Shown here piece by piece: positions 18,563-27,533 of a DNA stretch of 62,295 bases. The notes below the pieces were generated by a model, which was not told the DNA's origin, did not search any database, and was given only the letters and a program-made list of their open reading frames with translations. Numbering within the stretch: position 1 is the stretch's first letter; each line of letters begins with the position of its first letter. The DNA comes from Chloroflexota bacterium (GTDB lineage Bacteria > Chloroflexota > Anaerolineae > DTLA01), in assembly GCA_014874485.1 (NCBI GenBank), contig JADBJK010000014.1:1-62295 (forward strand), read 5' to 3'. A program made the position numbers and the translations under genes.

Positions 18563-19354
18563 ATGGACCTGGGATTGTCCGAGCGGGTGGCGATCACGAC
18601 GGCGTCCAGCAAGGGGCTGGGCAAGGCCATCGCTATGGAACTGGCGCGCGAGGGGGCGAAGGTGGTCATCTCGTCTCGGGATGAGGCCCGCCTGCGCCAT
18701 GCGGCTCACGAGATTTCCACGGCGACGGGCAATCCGGTGGTGCCCGTCGTGGCCGACGTTACGCGCGCCGAGGACGTGGAGCGCCTGGTGGCCGAGACGC
18801 TGCGGCGCTTCGGGCGGCTGGACATCCTCGTTACCAACGCGGGCGGGCCGCCGCCGGGTGGGTTTGAGGCCCACGACGACGCCGCGTGGGAAGCCGCCTT
18901 CCGCCTCACGCTGCTGAGCGTAACGCGGCTGATACGGGCGGCGCTCCCCGCGATGAAGGCGCGGCGCTGGGGGCGCATCATCAACGTTACGGGAACCTCG
19001 GCCCGCCAGCCGGTGGACGACCTGGTGCTGTCCAACGCGTACCGCGCCGCCGTGGTGAACCTGGCGAAGACCCTGTCGCGGTCGCTGGCTCCGTACAACA
19101 TCACAGTGAACAACGTGGCGGCGGGGACCATCCTCACCGACCGCGTGCAGGAGTTGGCCGAAAGTCGGGCGCGGGCGCAGGGCATTGAGGTGGAACAGGC
19201 GCTGGCGCAGTTCACGCGGGAGATACCCCTGGGCAGGCTGGGCCGCCCGGAGGAATTCGCGGCGGTGGTGGTGTTCCTGGCGTCGGAGCGGGCCGGGTAC
19301 ATCACGGGCGTTACGCTGCCGGTGGACGGCGGCGTCATCCGCGCCAGTTGGTAG
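18563..19354 (+). CDS. Short-chain dehydrogenase/reductase, atypical active site
   Basis: A 263-residue classical-length SDR (FabG-like), which would transfer hydride between NAD(P)H and a carbonyl/alcohol. The cofactor site TASSKGLGKA and the NAG motif (TNAGG) are present, and the catalytic-serine region reads TGTSARQP. Aligning downstream LAKTLS with the family places LSNAYR where YxxxK should be, so Tyr is Ser and Lys is Arg. The C-terminal GRLGRPEEFA...VDGG block is normal. ATG at 18563 with aggagg 5 nt upstream; an upstream in-frame ATG at 18476 lies inside the promoter and is rejected. Substrate unknown. Confidence 0.88.
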   Translation: MDLGLSERVAITTASSKGLGKAIAMELAREGAKVVISSRDEARLRHAAHEISTATGNPVVPVVADVTRAEDVERLVAETLRRFGRLDILVTNAGGPPPGGFEAHDDAAWEAAFRLTLLSVTRLIRAALPAMKARRWGRIINVTGTSARQPVDDLVLSNAYRAAVVNLAKTLSRSLAPYNITVNNVAAGTILTDRVQELAESRARAQGIEVEQALAQFTREIPLGRLGRPEEFAAVVVFLASERAGYITGVTLPVDGGVIRASW

Positions 19355-19381
19355 CGCCGAAAGGCAGAGAGGAGGCAGAGG

Positions 19382-20437
19382 TTGGCAGAAGTGGCAGAGA
19401 CGGCACGAAAGTTCCTGGAGGACTCGCGCAAGACGCTGGAAAAGGTATCCGCGAAACTGGCAAACATCCGCGGCGCGCTGGGACAGGGCGCGGCGCTGGA
19501 GAAGACAGTCGCGAGCCTGGAGGCAAGCCGCGACAGCCTGGTCAAGCGGCTGGACGCGCTCCAGCCCGACCAGCCGCTGGATGCAGCGGTGAAGCGGGAC
19601 ATCCAGAGCGACCTAACCACCCTGAAGCGGCGGGTGTCGCGCGTCAATGACGGCATCCAGTTTGCGGTGGACCCGCAGCCGCCCCGCCTGGGTGCCTGGG
19701 TGTGGTTTCTGTCCGAGTTGGTGCTCATCTTCCTGGTGGCGTGGTTGTACGTGGACATCCACAGCGGGCGGCCGCTGCGGGCGTTCCTCAAAGGCGTCAG
19801 CCCGGCGGCGCGGGTGGAACTGGCGCTCCAGACGGCGGAACTGAAGGCGCTGGCGACGGCCCAGCCGGCCGACCTGGAGGCGCTGACCAAGGGGGTCGCG
19901 GCGCTGGACGCGGCCTTCGCCAAGGCGGGGTTCCCGCCCGATGATGCCAAGATCTTCGCCGATGCTGTGGAGCGGATACGGGAGGAACTGGCCCGCAAGG
20001 ACAAAGCCAACGGTGAGGTCGTGGCCGTGTACCTGGACCGCATCGTGGAGGATGTCCTGAAGAGCGAGGAGGGGTTCTTCTGGGACCGCGGCGTGGGGCG
20101 CTATGTGGAGGTCCTGTTCGCCATCTTCTTCGGCGTCATGGCGTTTGCGCTGTACAACACGTGGGAGTACATGCGGCACCCGGGGCGCTCGTGGTGGGTC
20201 GCGTGGCACGTGGCCAAGGCGTTCATGGCGCTGGTGCTGGGGTTCGTTACCATCGTCATCCTCAGCCAGGTGAACTTCGCCACGCCCACCAGCCTGGAGA
20301 AGCAGACGGCGTTGGGCCTGGGCACCGCGCCGATTGAACTGGTGATGGCGGTTTCGGCGCTGGCCGGGTACTTCAGCCACCGGATGCTGGGGTTCCTGGA
20401 CCGCTACGCGGACAAGGTGTTCGGCCCGCCGGCGTAG
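19382..20437 (+). CDS. Unknown coiled-coil membrane protein
   Basis: A 351-residue protein I do not recognise. The first ~95 residues are charged, helical and probably coiled-coil (repeated KTLEKVSAKLANI / TVASLEASRDSL heptad-like pattern). A membrane helix follows at about 105-125, then a soluble helical segment (about 130-225), then three more hydrophobic stretches (about 240-260, 275-300 and 312-335). The start is TTG at 19382, with ggagg (19371-19375) 6 nt upstream; GTG at 19391 is an alternative. It begins 27 bp after the SDR gene and is probably co-transcribed with it. Confidence 0.75.
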   Translation: MAEVAETARKFLEDSRKTLEKVSAKLANIRGALGQGAALEKTVASLEASRDSLVKRLDALQPDQPLDAAVKRDIQSDLTTLKRRVSRVNDGIQFAVDPQPPRLGAWVWFLSELVLIFLVAWLYVDIHSGRPLRAFLKGVSPAARVELALQTAELKALATAQPADLEALTKGVAALDAAFAKAGFPPDDAKIFADAVERIREELARKDKANGEVVAVYLDRIVEDVLKSEEGFFWDRGVGRYVEVLFAIFFGVMAFALYNTWEYMRHPGRSWWVAWHVAKAFMALVLGFVTIVILSQVNFATPTSLEKQTALGLGTAPIELVMAVSALAGYFSHRMLGFLDRYADKVFGPPA

Positions 20438-20451
20438 TGCTGTGTGGGCAA

Positions 20452-20488
20452 CGAGATGCGACGCACCACGGAGGTGCGCCGCATCTCG
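20452..20488. repeat. REP-like palindrome, copy 2 (imperfect)
   Basis: cgagatgcgacgcacc pairs with ggtgcgccgcatctcg with one mismatch and a 5-nt loop. Same core as the other five copies. It lies 15 bp after the stop of the coiled-coil membrane protein gene. Confidence 0.75.
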
Positions 20489-20527
20489 GATTCCGGCGCT
20501 GTTGGGGCTGTTACTGTACCACAGGGA

Positions 20528-20761
20528 TTCTTGGTGGTTTGTCATTGCGAGGGCGCGCAGCGTCCGTAGGGACAATTCATGAATTGTCCCTACTGGGGCG
20601 CTCGTCAACCGAGGATGCTTCGCTCCGCTCACATTGACGCGAGAAGGCACGTGCGACGCACCTCCAAGGTGCGTCGCACGTGCCTTCGGCGCTCCGCGCC
20701 TCAGAATGACAGTTCATCAGGATTGTTTCGCTTCGCTCGCAATGACAACGGGCAATTCTCT
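20528..20761. repeat. Composite intergenic repeat, copy 1
   Basis: About 234 bp that recurs at 57504-57721. Order: ttcttggtggtttgtcattg, a gtagggacaattcatg palindrome (20566-20593), a cgctcgtcaaccgaggatgc block, a REP-like palindrome (20644-20686) and a terminal cgcttcgctcgcaatgacaa block. It fills the gap between two convergent genes. No coding potential. Confidence 0.85.
20644..20686. repeat. REP-like palindrome, copy 3
   Basis: The longest copy: perfect 20-bp arms (aaggcacgtgcgacgcacct and complement) around cca. It sits inside the composite repeat between convergent genes, where it could also stop transcription from either side. Confidence 0.88.
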
Positions 20762-20773
20762 CTGCGGTGAACT

Positions 20774-22486
20774 CTAGCCCTGCTGTTGCTTCTGGGCCAG
20801 TTTCCGCTTCTCCTCTTCCACCAGGAGCCTCCGCAGGATTTTGCCCACCATGGTTTTGGGCAGTTCCTTGCGGAACTCCACGGCGCGCGGGACCTTGTAC
20901 TTGGCCAGGCGCGTGCGGCAGAACTCTATGATCTCCTCCTCGGTGGCCGTCTCGCCTTCCTTCAGGACCACGTAGGCCTTGACCATCTCGCCGCGGTACT
21001 CGTCGGGCACGCCCGCCACGACGGCTTCCTTGATCTTGGGGTGCTCGTACAGGACTTCCTCCACGTCGCGCGGATAGACGTTGTATCCGCCGGTGATGAT
21101 CATGTCCTTCTTGCGGTCCACGATTTGGAAGTAGCCGTCGGCGTCCATGCGGGCCATGTCGCCGGTGTAGAGCCAGCCGTTGCGCAGGACCATGGCGGTC
21201 TCATCGGGCTTGTTCCAGTAGCCCTTCATGACCTGCGGGCCGCGCACCGCCAGTTCGCCCACCTCGCCCACGGGCAGTTCCTTGGTGCCGGTCTCCAGGT
21301 CCACGATGCGGGCGTCGGTGTCGGGGAACGGGATGCCGATGGTGCCCACCTTGTTCTGGCCGTAGATGGGGTTGGCGTGGGTTACGGGCGATGCCTCGGA
21401 CAGGCCATAGCCCTCCACCAGTTTGCCGCCGGTGAGTTGCTGGAACTTCTCCTGCACCTCCACGGGCAGGCCCGCAGCGCCGCTGATGCACGCGCGGATG
21501 GAGTTGACGCCGTAGGACTGCACGTTGGGGAAGTTGTTGAATGCCACGTACATGGTCGGGACGCCCGGGAACACCGTGGGCTGGAAGTTCTTGATGGCGA
21601 GCATGATCCCGTGGTAGTCGCGCGGGTTGGGGATGAGGATCATGGACGCGGCGGTGGCCATGGCGAAGTTCATGCAGGTGGTCATGCCGTAACTGTGGAA
21701 CAGGGGCAGGGCGGTCAGGACGGTCTCGCCCGCCTCCTGGGCCTTGAACCACGCGGCGGTCTGGAGGGCGTTGGCCAGCAGGTTGCTGTTGGACAGTTCC
21801 GCGCCCTTGGGGACGCCGGTGGTGCCGCCGGTGTAGAGCAGGCAGAGGGTGTCGCTCGGCTTGATGTCCACCGGCTGGAGCGCGGGCGCGCCGGCCAGCA
21901 CGTCCTGGAACCAGTAGGTGTCCTTCTCGCCCTCAATGCTCAGCGCGTGGCCCTCTTTCTTCTCCTTGGCGAGGGTAAAGAGGGTGCGCAGCAGGCCAGG
22001 GAAGTACTCCTTGACGTTGGTAACGATGACGCGCTTGAGCGGCGTGTTGGCCCGCACCTGTTTCACGTTGCCGTAGAAGGCGGTCAGCGCGATGAGGGTC
22101 TCCGCGCCCGAGTCGTTGACCTGGTGCTCCAACTCGCGGGCCACGTACAGCGGGTTGCAGGGGACGATGACCGCGCCCGCGCGCGCCGCGCCGTAGTAGG
22201 CGATGATGTACTGCGGGCAGTTGGGCAGGTAGATGGCCACACGGTCGCCCTTCTTCACGCCCAGTTTCTGCAGGCCCGCTGCGAATCGGCTCACCAGGTT
22301 GTCCAATTCACGATAGGTGATCTTCTTCGCCAGGTAGCGGGAGCCCAAGGGCGCGCCGTAGATGAGGGCCACGCGGTCGGGGTGCTTCTGTGCGGACCGC
22401 TTCAGCAGTTCGTGCACGGGTATCGCCGGATAGTCAATGTGTTTCGGGACCGACTCGTCGTAGAACTTGTGCCAGGGCTTTTCCAT
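20774..22486 (-). CDS. Long-chain acyl-CoA ligase (AMP-forming)
   Basis: A 570-residue ANL-superfamily acyl-CoA synthetase (FadD-like), which activates a fatty or other carboxylic acid with ATP and CoA. Motifs: P-loop-like LLYTGGTTGVPKGAELS, the acyl-site GYGLSEASPV, the YTGDMARMD aspartate, hinge DRKKDMIITGGYNVYP and the catalytic lysine in PKTMVGKILRR. ATG at 22486 has an aggaggaggt ribosome site. It is the last gene of the 17-kb same-strand acyl-CoA cluster and would feed it with acyl-CoA. Chain-length preference cannot be read from sequence. Confidence 0.93.
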   Translation of the reverse strand: MEKPWHKFYDESVPKHIDYPAIPVHELLKRSAQKHPDRVALIYGAPLGSRYLAKKITYRELDNLVSRFAAGLQKLGVKKGDRVAIYLPNCPQYIIAYYGAARAGAVIVPCNPLYVARELEHQVNDSGAETLIALTAFYGNVKQVRANTPLKRVIVTNVKEYFPGLLRTLFTLAKEKKEGHALSIEGEKDTYWFQDVLAGAPALQPVDIKPSDTLCLLYTGGTTGVPKGAELSNSNLLANALQTAAWFKAQEAGETVLTALPLFHSYGMTTCMNFAMATAASMILIPNPRDYHGIMLAIKNFQPTVFPGVPTMYVAFNNFPNVQSYGVNSIRACISGAAGLPVEVQEKFQQLTGGKLVEGYGLSEASPVTHANPIYGQNKVGTIGIPFPDTDARIVDLETGTKELPVGEVGELAVRGPQVMKGYWNKPDETAMVLRNGWLYTGDMARMDADGYFQIVDRKKDMIITGGYNVYPRDVEEVLYEHPKIKEAVVAGVPDEYRGEMVKAYVVLKEGETATEEEIIEFCRTRLAKYKVPRAVEFRKELPKTMVGKILRRLLVEEEKRKLAQKQQQG

Positions 22487-22635
22487 TTTCTACCTCCTCC
22501 TCTTGTGCAAATGCTTGAACACGTTTCTAGACACCGGCGGGCGACCAGCCTGTGGGTTCGGTTCTGCGCCTCGTTCACATAGGACACCTCCCTGTGCGAT
22601 GCCCATCTGCGGGCGGGACAAGCGAATCTCTCCGA

Positions 22636-23379
22636 CTATGGCTGGACTTTGGCCAGGCGCTCCTTCAGGAACGCCTGAATGGTCTCAAAGACTTTCTCGC
22701 GCTCCAGGTCGCGCATCATCTCGTGGTGGCTCCGCTCAAACCAGACGATGCGCTTGTCGGTGGATGCGATGCGGTCGTGGATGATCTGCGCCGACTTGGG
22801 GTGCACCGTCTGGTCTTTGTAGGACTGGATGATGAGGGCGGGGACTTTCACCTCTGGCAGTCGCCCCTCCACGTAGGCGGTGTACTCCAGGAAGGACAGG
22901 ATGGCGTCCATCGGGGCGCGGTCGTAGTTTGTGTCGTACTTCTCCAGTTCCTTGTCGGCGTAGTTGGGCGGCATGGGCCACCAGCGCGCCAGTTTGCGGA
23001 CGAGGGGCTGCAGGAAGGCCAGGGCATTGCCGGGGGCCATGGGGTTGCGCAATTTCAGCGCGGCGGCCACCAGGGCGATGCTGTCCACCTGGTCGGGGTG
23101 CTCGGCGGCCAGTTGCAGGGCGACTAGCCCGCCCATGGACAGGCCGACGACGACCGCCTTGTCGGCCTCGGTCAGCAGGTCGCGCAGGGCAGCCTCGGCG
23201 TCGGCGTACCAGTCGCGCCAGGTTACGCCGATCAGGGCCTCGGGCGTCTGCATGTGCCCGCGGAGCACGGGCATGCGGTAGGGCAGGCCCAGGGCCTCAA
23301 TGTACGGGTTGAGGCCGTTGACGCAGTCCAGGCTGGATGTGAATCCGTGCAGGTTGAGCACTCCAAGCGGCGCTTTCAT
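22636..23379 (-). CDS. Alpha/beta hydrolase (carboxylesterase / lipase-like)
   Basis: A 247-residue serine hydrolase of the monoacylglycerol-lipase/Est30 type. The nucleophile elbow is GLSMGGLVAL, the acid lies in YKDQTVHP and the catalytic His in ERSHHEMMRD; LHGF near the N-terminus forms the oxyanion hole. It would hydrolyse esters to free acids. ATG at 23379 with caaggagg upstream. It lies between the DUF362 gene (39 bp) and the acyl-CoA ligase (149 bp), so a supply of free fatty acid to the ligase is plausible. Confidence 0.88.
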   Translation of the reverse strand: MKAPLGVLNLHGFTSSLDCVNGLNPYIEALGLPYRMPVLRGHMQTPEALIGVTWRDWYADAEAALRDLLTEADKAVVVGLSMGGLVALQLAAEHPDQVDSIALVAAALKLRNPMAPGNALAFLQPLVRKLARWWPMPPNYADKELEKYDTNYDRAPMDAILSFLEYTAYVEGRLPEVKVPALIIQSYKDQTVHPKSAQIIHDRIASTDKRIVWFERSHHEMMRDLEREKVFETIQAFLKERLAKVQP

Positions 23380-23418
23380 AGAGCCTCCTTGACATAACGG
23401 ATGATATGGGTTCTGTCG

Positions 23419-24495
23419 CTATACGTTGCGGGCGATGTCCGCCGGGCTGGGTGGACAGCCCCGCACGAGTCGGTACCCTCCTTTGCGGGCGAACGCCGCG
23501 GTACAGTCGCCCACGCACACCACGCGCCCGTGGTCGGGCGGGAGTGCCGCGCCGCTCCCCAGCACGATGTCGGTGCGGCGCAGTTGCCCGCTCCACAGCA
23601 GCCGAATGCGGCCCCATCGGGATTTTCGCAGTGCGCGGAAGGCGAGGTAGAGGGCGGCGTTGCATCCGCTGCATGAGTCCGAGATATGTTCGTACACGTT
23701 ATGATAGCGGAAGTATCCGGGATAGTTCAACGCGAACGACCGCCTAGCCTCGGCGATGGGCACGCCCACCGCGTGAACGGGCGTCGGGGGGATGTGGGGT
23801 GCGCGTTCGCGGGGCATGCCCATCAGGTCCAGGCAGGCGCTGTCTACCCCCAGCATGTCCGTGCCCGCGACTAGGATGCCCATGTCCACCGGAGTGCCGA
23901 AGCGCCACGGCCCCAGCCCCTCCAGCGCCACGATGCCGTCCACCACCGTCAGGTGCGGCATGGCGACGCGGGCCAGGGCCGGAATGGCGCGATCCAGGCC
24001 GATTTTGTGAAACCGCTTCTTGTCGGCCTCGGTGAGCAGGCCCTTCTGGTTCTTCATGCCCAGCGTTACGCCGGTCTGGATGTGGGTCTTCATCTTGGCG
24101 ACGTTGATGTACTCGTGGGTCTGGAGGAGGGCGGGGAGGCGGAGTTTGCCGAATTCCCACTCCACCTCTACGCGCGGCGCATCGTTGAGGTCCACCAGTT
24201 GCGCCCCGTAGCGGCGGGCCAGGTCGGCGTAGCCCGTGCGCTTGAACGCCTCCATGGCCGAGCGGCCCACGATGGCCCCCTCGCCGATGACAATGGGGCG
24301 GCCCGCGAAGTAGCGCAGCAGGCCCTCCACCACGGCGGGGTCGGTGAACAGGCCGATGCCCGGCGGGCCGTAGTCGGGCACGTTGGGCTTGATGAACACG
24401 GCCTCGCGGCTAGGCTTGTATGCGATTAGGTCCAGCGCCTGAGCCAGGGCGTCGGCGGCCTGTTCCAGGCTGCTGCGCACGATGGCGACCGTCAT
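23419..24495 (-). CDS. DUF362 family protein
   Basis: A 358-residue DUF362 protein, a family of uncertain function often linked with Fe-S metabolism. Conserved features are the early FIKPN, the YINVAKMKTH segment, LGMKNQKGL and the glycine-rich VVDGIVALEGLGP. A short C-terminal cysteine pair CSGCNA replaces the usual ferredoxin tail. The ATG at 24495 overlaps the stop of the upstream MBL gene by 4 bp (ATGA), so translation is coupled. An open frame extending further upstream is antisense-like noise. Confidence 0.85.
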   Translation of the reverse strand: MTVAIVRSSLEQAADALAQALDLIAYKPSREAVFIKPNVPDYGPPGIGLFTDPAVVEGLLRYFAGRPIVIGEGAIVGRSAMEAFKRTGYADLARRYGAQLVDLNDAPRVEVEWEFGKLRLPALLQTHEYINVAKMKTHIQTGVTLGMKNQKGLLTEADKKRFHKIGLDRAIPALARVAMPHLTVVDGIVALEGLGPWRFGTPVDMGILVAGTDMLGVDSACLDLMGMPRERAPHIPPTPVHAVGVPIAEARRSFALNYPGYFRYHNVYEHISDSCSGCNAALYLAFRALRKSRWGRIRLLWSGQLRRTDIVLGSGAALPPDHGRVVCVGDCTAAFARKGGYRLVRGCPPSPADIARNV

Positions 24496-25295
24496 GTGTC
24501 CCTCAGGAAGACGCGAACCAGGTTGACGCTGGAGAAATGCCCGCCGGTCAGGTATGTGAGCGAGCCTTCGCGGCCGAACAGGGCGCGGGCGATGCGCTTC
24601 TCGTCCCACCCGCGGGTGTGGAGTTGCCGTATCCGCTCGTGCAGTTCCTCCAGGTAGGCGATCTTGTCCAGGATTTCCTGGCGCGGGTTCTGGCGGACGC
24701 TGCCGCTGCCCGGGAACAGGTACGAGATGTCCAGCGCCGCGAGGCGGCGGAGCGATTCCAGCGTGGCGCGGATGTCGTAGTCGGGGCGGTACGCGCGGTC
24801 CCGTCCGCCGATGAACAGATCGCCGGTGAACGCCCAGCCCATGTTCGGCTCGTAGAGGACGAGGTGGTCGGGGCTGTGGCCCGGCGCGTGGATGACGTGG
24901 AACCGATGGCGCTCGGTGAGGATTTCGCGCGGGGCTTCGCGGCCCTCCGACGGCATAGGCCATCCCCAGAAGACGCGCCGGTACAGTTGCAGGCCGATGA
25001 GCGACGGGTCGCGCAGGTAGGGCAGCGCCAGCGGGTGGGCGTAGATGGTGGCGCCGTGCTCGCGGACGATTTCGGCGTTGGCCCCGATGTGATCCTCGTG
25101 GTGGTGGGTGTTCACGATGTAGCGGACGGTGTGGCGGCGCAGCGCCGAGCAGAGTTCGCGGGCGGTGAAGTGGCAGCCCGTGTCCACCAGCAGGCCGTCG
25201 GCGAAGTAGGCCGCCGTCCAGTAGGCCGGACGCCCCAAGAAGCCCCTGGCGAGGCGGAACTTGATGACGCTGTCTATCTGCTCGGTCTGGATCAC
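24492..25295 (-). CDS. Metallo-beta-lactamase fold hydrolase
   Basis: A 267-residue MBL-fold protein. The metal motif NTHHHEDHIG satisfies HxHxDH, and later ligands are the His in HAPGHSPDHLV and the Asp in FTGDLFIGG. This form is closest to glyoxalase-II/thioesterase-like hydrolases, so a CoA- or glutathione-thioester substrate is possible but unproven. The GTG start at 25295 overlaps the upstream thioesterase stop (GTGA), and its own stop overlaps the DUF362 start. Confidence 0.9.
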   Translation of the reverse strand: MIQTEQIDSVIKFRLARGFLGRPAYWTAAYFADGLLVDTGCHFTARELCSALRRHTVRYIVNTHHHEDHIGANAEIVREHGATIYAHPLALPYLRDPSLIGLQLYRRVFWGWPMPSEGREAPREILTERHRFHVIHAPGHSPDHLVLYEPNMGWAFTGDLFIGGRDRAYRPDYDIRATLESLRRLAALDISYLFPGSGSVRQNPRQEILDKIAYLEELHERIRQLHTRGWDEKRIARALFGREGSLTYLTGGHFSSVNLVRVFLRDT

Positions 25296-25714
25296 GGGTT
25301 CTGCTCCAGCAATAGTTTCCTTCGGAACTCTTCAGGGATTGGAATCGGCTTGAACGTCTTGGGATCCATCATCACCTGCACGGTCTCGCCCTCGGCCAAG
25401 AGGGTGCCCGTGTCCTGGTTGAGGACATGGTACGCGAAGGTGAAACTGCGCTGACGGACCTGGCTGATCCACGTGCGGATGAGGATGGGGTCGTCAAAGC
25501 GGGCCGAGGCGTGATACCGGCAGTGCGCCTCGGCGATGACGAACGAGATGCCCTGCCGTTCGCGCTCGCGGAAGTCAAAACCGATTTCTCGCAGGTAGTT
25601 GACGCGCCCCACCTCAAACCAGACGAAGTAGTTGGCGTAGTACACGATGCCCTGGGCGTCGGTTTCGGCGAAGCGCACACGGAGCGTGCTTTCAGAGACG
25701 CGCGGCGATGTCAT
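25292..25714 (-). CDS. Hotdog acyl-CoA thioesterase (YbgC/FcbC type)
   Basis: A 140-residue 4HBT-family thioesterase that cleaves acyl-CoA to acid and CoA. The family signature RFAETDAQGIVYYANYF contains the catalytic Asp. The ATG at 25714 overlaps the stop of the neighbouring thioesterase gene (ATGA); the frame opens further upstream only within that gene. Second of a tandem pair that probably arose by duplication and now differs in its pocket residues. Confidence 0.93.
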   Translation of the reverse strand: MTSPRVSESTLRVRFAETDAQGIVYYANYFVWFEVGRVNYLREIGFDFRERERQGISFVIAEAHCRYHASARFDDPILIRTWISQVRQRSFTFAYHVLNQDTGTLLAEGETVQVMMDPKTFKPIPIPEEFRRKLLLEQNP

Positions 25715-26127
25715 GGGATGTGGCCCCCTCCGCTCAGGATTTGACGAAGCCATATCGGGATGGTCTGCACCTCACGGTTCTTGTTGACGCAGATGTGGCG
25801 GGTGTGGCCCGTCGCAAGGAGCACGTCGGCGGCGTTGCGCACCTCGTACTGGAAGGTGAGGCCACGGCTCCGTATTTCCGTCAGGCGCGTGTGCACGGCC
25901 ACCTCTTCGTCGTAGAAGGCCGAGTGGGAGAAGCGGACGTAGAGTTCGCTGACGGGCAGTAAGACGCCCCTGGCCTCGCACTCGGCGTAGGAGATGCCGG
26001 CGGCGCGGAAGAAATCGGCGCGCCCGGCCTCAAACCAGATGGCGTGCTGCGAATGGTGCACGATGCCCATCGCGTCCGTTTCGGCGTACCGAACTCGGAA
26101 GCGGGTTACGACTTCCGCCACAGGCAC
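25711..26127 (-). CDS. Hotdog acyl-CoA thioesterase (YbgC/FcbC type)
   Basis: A 138-residue 4HBT-family thioesterase with the signature RYAETDAMGIVHHSQHAIWF. I choose the GTG at 26127 because aaggagg lies 4 nt upstream and because the longer frame starts in an intergenic palindrome region. It begins a chain of four genes joined by 4-bp start/stop overlaps: thioesterase, thioesterase, MBL hydrolase, DUF362. Confidence 0.9.
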   Translation of the reverse strand: MPVAEVVTRFRVRYAETDAMGIVHHSQHAIWFEAGRADFFRAAGISYAECEARGVLLPVSELYVRFSHSAFYDEEVAVHTRLTEIRSRGLTFQYEVRNAADVLLATGHTRHICVNKNREVQTIPIWLRQILSGGGHIP

Positions 26128-26153
26128 GTGGCCTCCTTGCTGACGAATCCCCC

Positions 26154-26186
26154 GGAGCGGTGCGCCACGAGCGCGACGCACCGCTC
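26154..26186. repeat. REP-related palindrome beside copy 4
   Basis: ggagcggtgcg (26154-26164) pairs with cgcaccgctcc (26176-26186). It shares the GGTGCG/CGCACC core with the REP-like palindromes and lies 29 bp from copy 4, forming a two-palindrome cluster like a BIME. Confidence 0.6.
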
Positions 26187-26215
26187 CCGTGCGATGCAAC
26201 CCAGACGTGATCCTA

Positions 26216-26248
26216 ACCTGCGACGCACCTCCGAGGTGCGTCGCAGGT
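26216..26248. repeat. REP-like palindrome, copy 4
   Basis: Perfect 15-bp arms (acctgcgacgcacct and complement) around ccg, just after the etfA stop and before the thioesterase pair on the same strand. Confidence 0.85.
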
Positions 26249-26253
26249 AGCGT

Positions 26254-27456
26254 TTACACAGCCGTCCCTGCGGTGGCCGCCTCAATCTCCTTGATGAGGG
26301 CGGGGATGACCTTGTACAGGTCGCCCACAACCCCGAAGTCGGCGATCTGGAAGATGGGTGCCGACGGGTCCTTGTTAATGGCGATGATGTACTTGGCTTC
26401 CTTCATGCCCGCCTGGTGCTGGATGGCACCGGAGACGCCGCAGGCGATGTAGAGTTCCGGATGGACGGTCTTGCCGGTCTGGCCCACTTGGTGGTCGTGG
26501 GAAATCCAGCCTGCGTCCACTGCCGCGCGGGAAGCGCCCACGGCCCCGCCGAGCAGGGCGGCCAGTTGCTCAATGAGTTTGAACCCATCGGGGCCGCCCA
26601 GTCCGCGCCCGCCGGTTACGATGACCTTGGCATCCTCCAGGTCCACCGTGTGCTTGCCTTCCTTGACGATTTGCAGAATCTTGGTCATCAGGTCGGTCTC
26701 GGACAGGTCCACCTCTACGCGGGTGATTTCGCCCGTGCGGGACTTGTCCTCGGGCAGGGCGCGCATGACGCCCGGGCGCACGGTGGCCATCTGCGGGCGG
26801 TGGCGCGGGCAGGCGATGGTGGCCATGATGTTGCCGCCGAAGGCCGGTCGGGTCTGGAGCAGGAGCCGCTCGCTCTCATCAATGTCCAGGCCGGTGCAGT
26901 CGGCGGTGAGGCCGGTGTGCAGGCGCTGGGCCACGCGCGGGGCCAGGTCGCGGCCGACGTGCGTCGCGCCGAAGAGGACGATCTCCGGCTTCTTCTCCTG
27001 CACCAGGTTGGCGAAGACCTTGGTGTAGGCATCGGTGCGGTAGTGCTCCAGCAGCGGGTGATCGGCGTGGAGCACTTCGTCGGCCCCGTACCAGATGAGT
27101 TCCTGGGCCAGGTTGTCCACGTTGTGGCCCAGGAGCACGGCGATGGCCTTGGCGCCCAGCGTGTCGGCCAGTTCGCGGGCCTTGCCCATGAGTTGGCGGG
27201 CGACCTTGGTCAGCATGCCGTCGCGCTGCTCGGCGAAGACCCACACGTTGCGGTAGTCCTCCAGCCGCACGCCGGTGGTGGGCAGTTCGCCGAGGACGAG
27301 GGCCTGCTCGGGGCACGCCTCCACGCAGATGCCGCAGGAGACGCAGGTCTCGTAGACGACGGCCACGTTCCCCTTGACTTCAATGGCTCCGAATGGGCAG
27401 ACCACCTGGCAGGTGCCACACGCTGTGCATTTTTCCTCAATGACCTTCAGTTCCAT
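26254..27456 (-). CDS. etfA: Electron transfer flavoprotein alpha subunit with N-terminal ferredoxin domain
   Basis: A 400-residue EtfA. Residues about 1-60 form a two-cluster ferredoxin domain ([15 protein letters not shown] and [15 protein letters not shown], each CxxCxxCxxxCP). The EtfA domain follows, ending in the FAD-binding block [11 protein letters not shown]...[11 protein letters not shown]...[12 protein letters not shown]. EtfAB moves electrons from acyl-CoA dehydrogenases to other carriers; ferredoxin-fused EtfA is known from the caffeyl-CoA reductase complex of Acetobacterium (CarE), where flavin-based bifurcation occurs. ATG at 27456 with aaggaggtc. Its EtfB partner lies about 5 kb upstream in the same cluster instead of adjacent. 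Confidence 0.95.
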   Translation of the reverse strand: MELKVIEEKCTACGTCQVVCPFGAIEVKGNVAVVYETCVSCGICVEACPEQALVLGELPTTGVRLEDYRNVWVFAEQRDGMLTKVARQLMGKARELADTLGAKAIAVLLGHNVDNLAQELIWYGADEVLHADHPLLEHYRTDAYTKVFANLVQEKKPEIVLFGATHVGRDLAPRVAQRLHTGLTADCTGLDIDESERLLLQTRPAFGGNIMATIACPRHRPQMATVRPGVMRALPEDKSRTGEITRVEVDLSETDLMTKILQIVKEGKHTVDLEDAKVIVTGGRGLGGPDGFKLIEQLAALLGGAVGASRAAVDAGWISHDHQVGQTGKTVHPELYIACGVSGAIQHQAGMKEAKYIIAINKDPSAPIFQIADFGVVGDLYKVIPALIKEIEAATAGTAV

Positions 27457-27533
27457 CCTTGACCTCCTTGCTGGCAGTAGTTGGTGGGTTCAACGAACGA
27501 CGGCGAGCGCACCGTGGCGCTCGCAGAGAGCAC

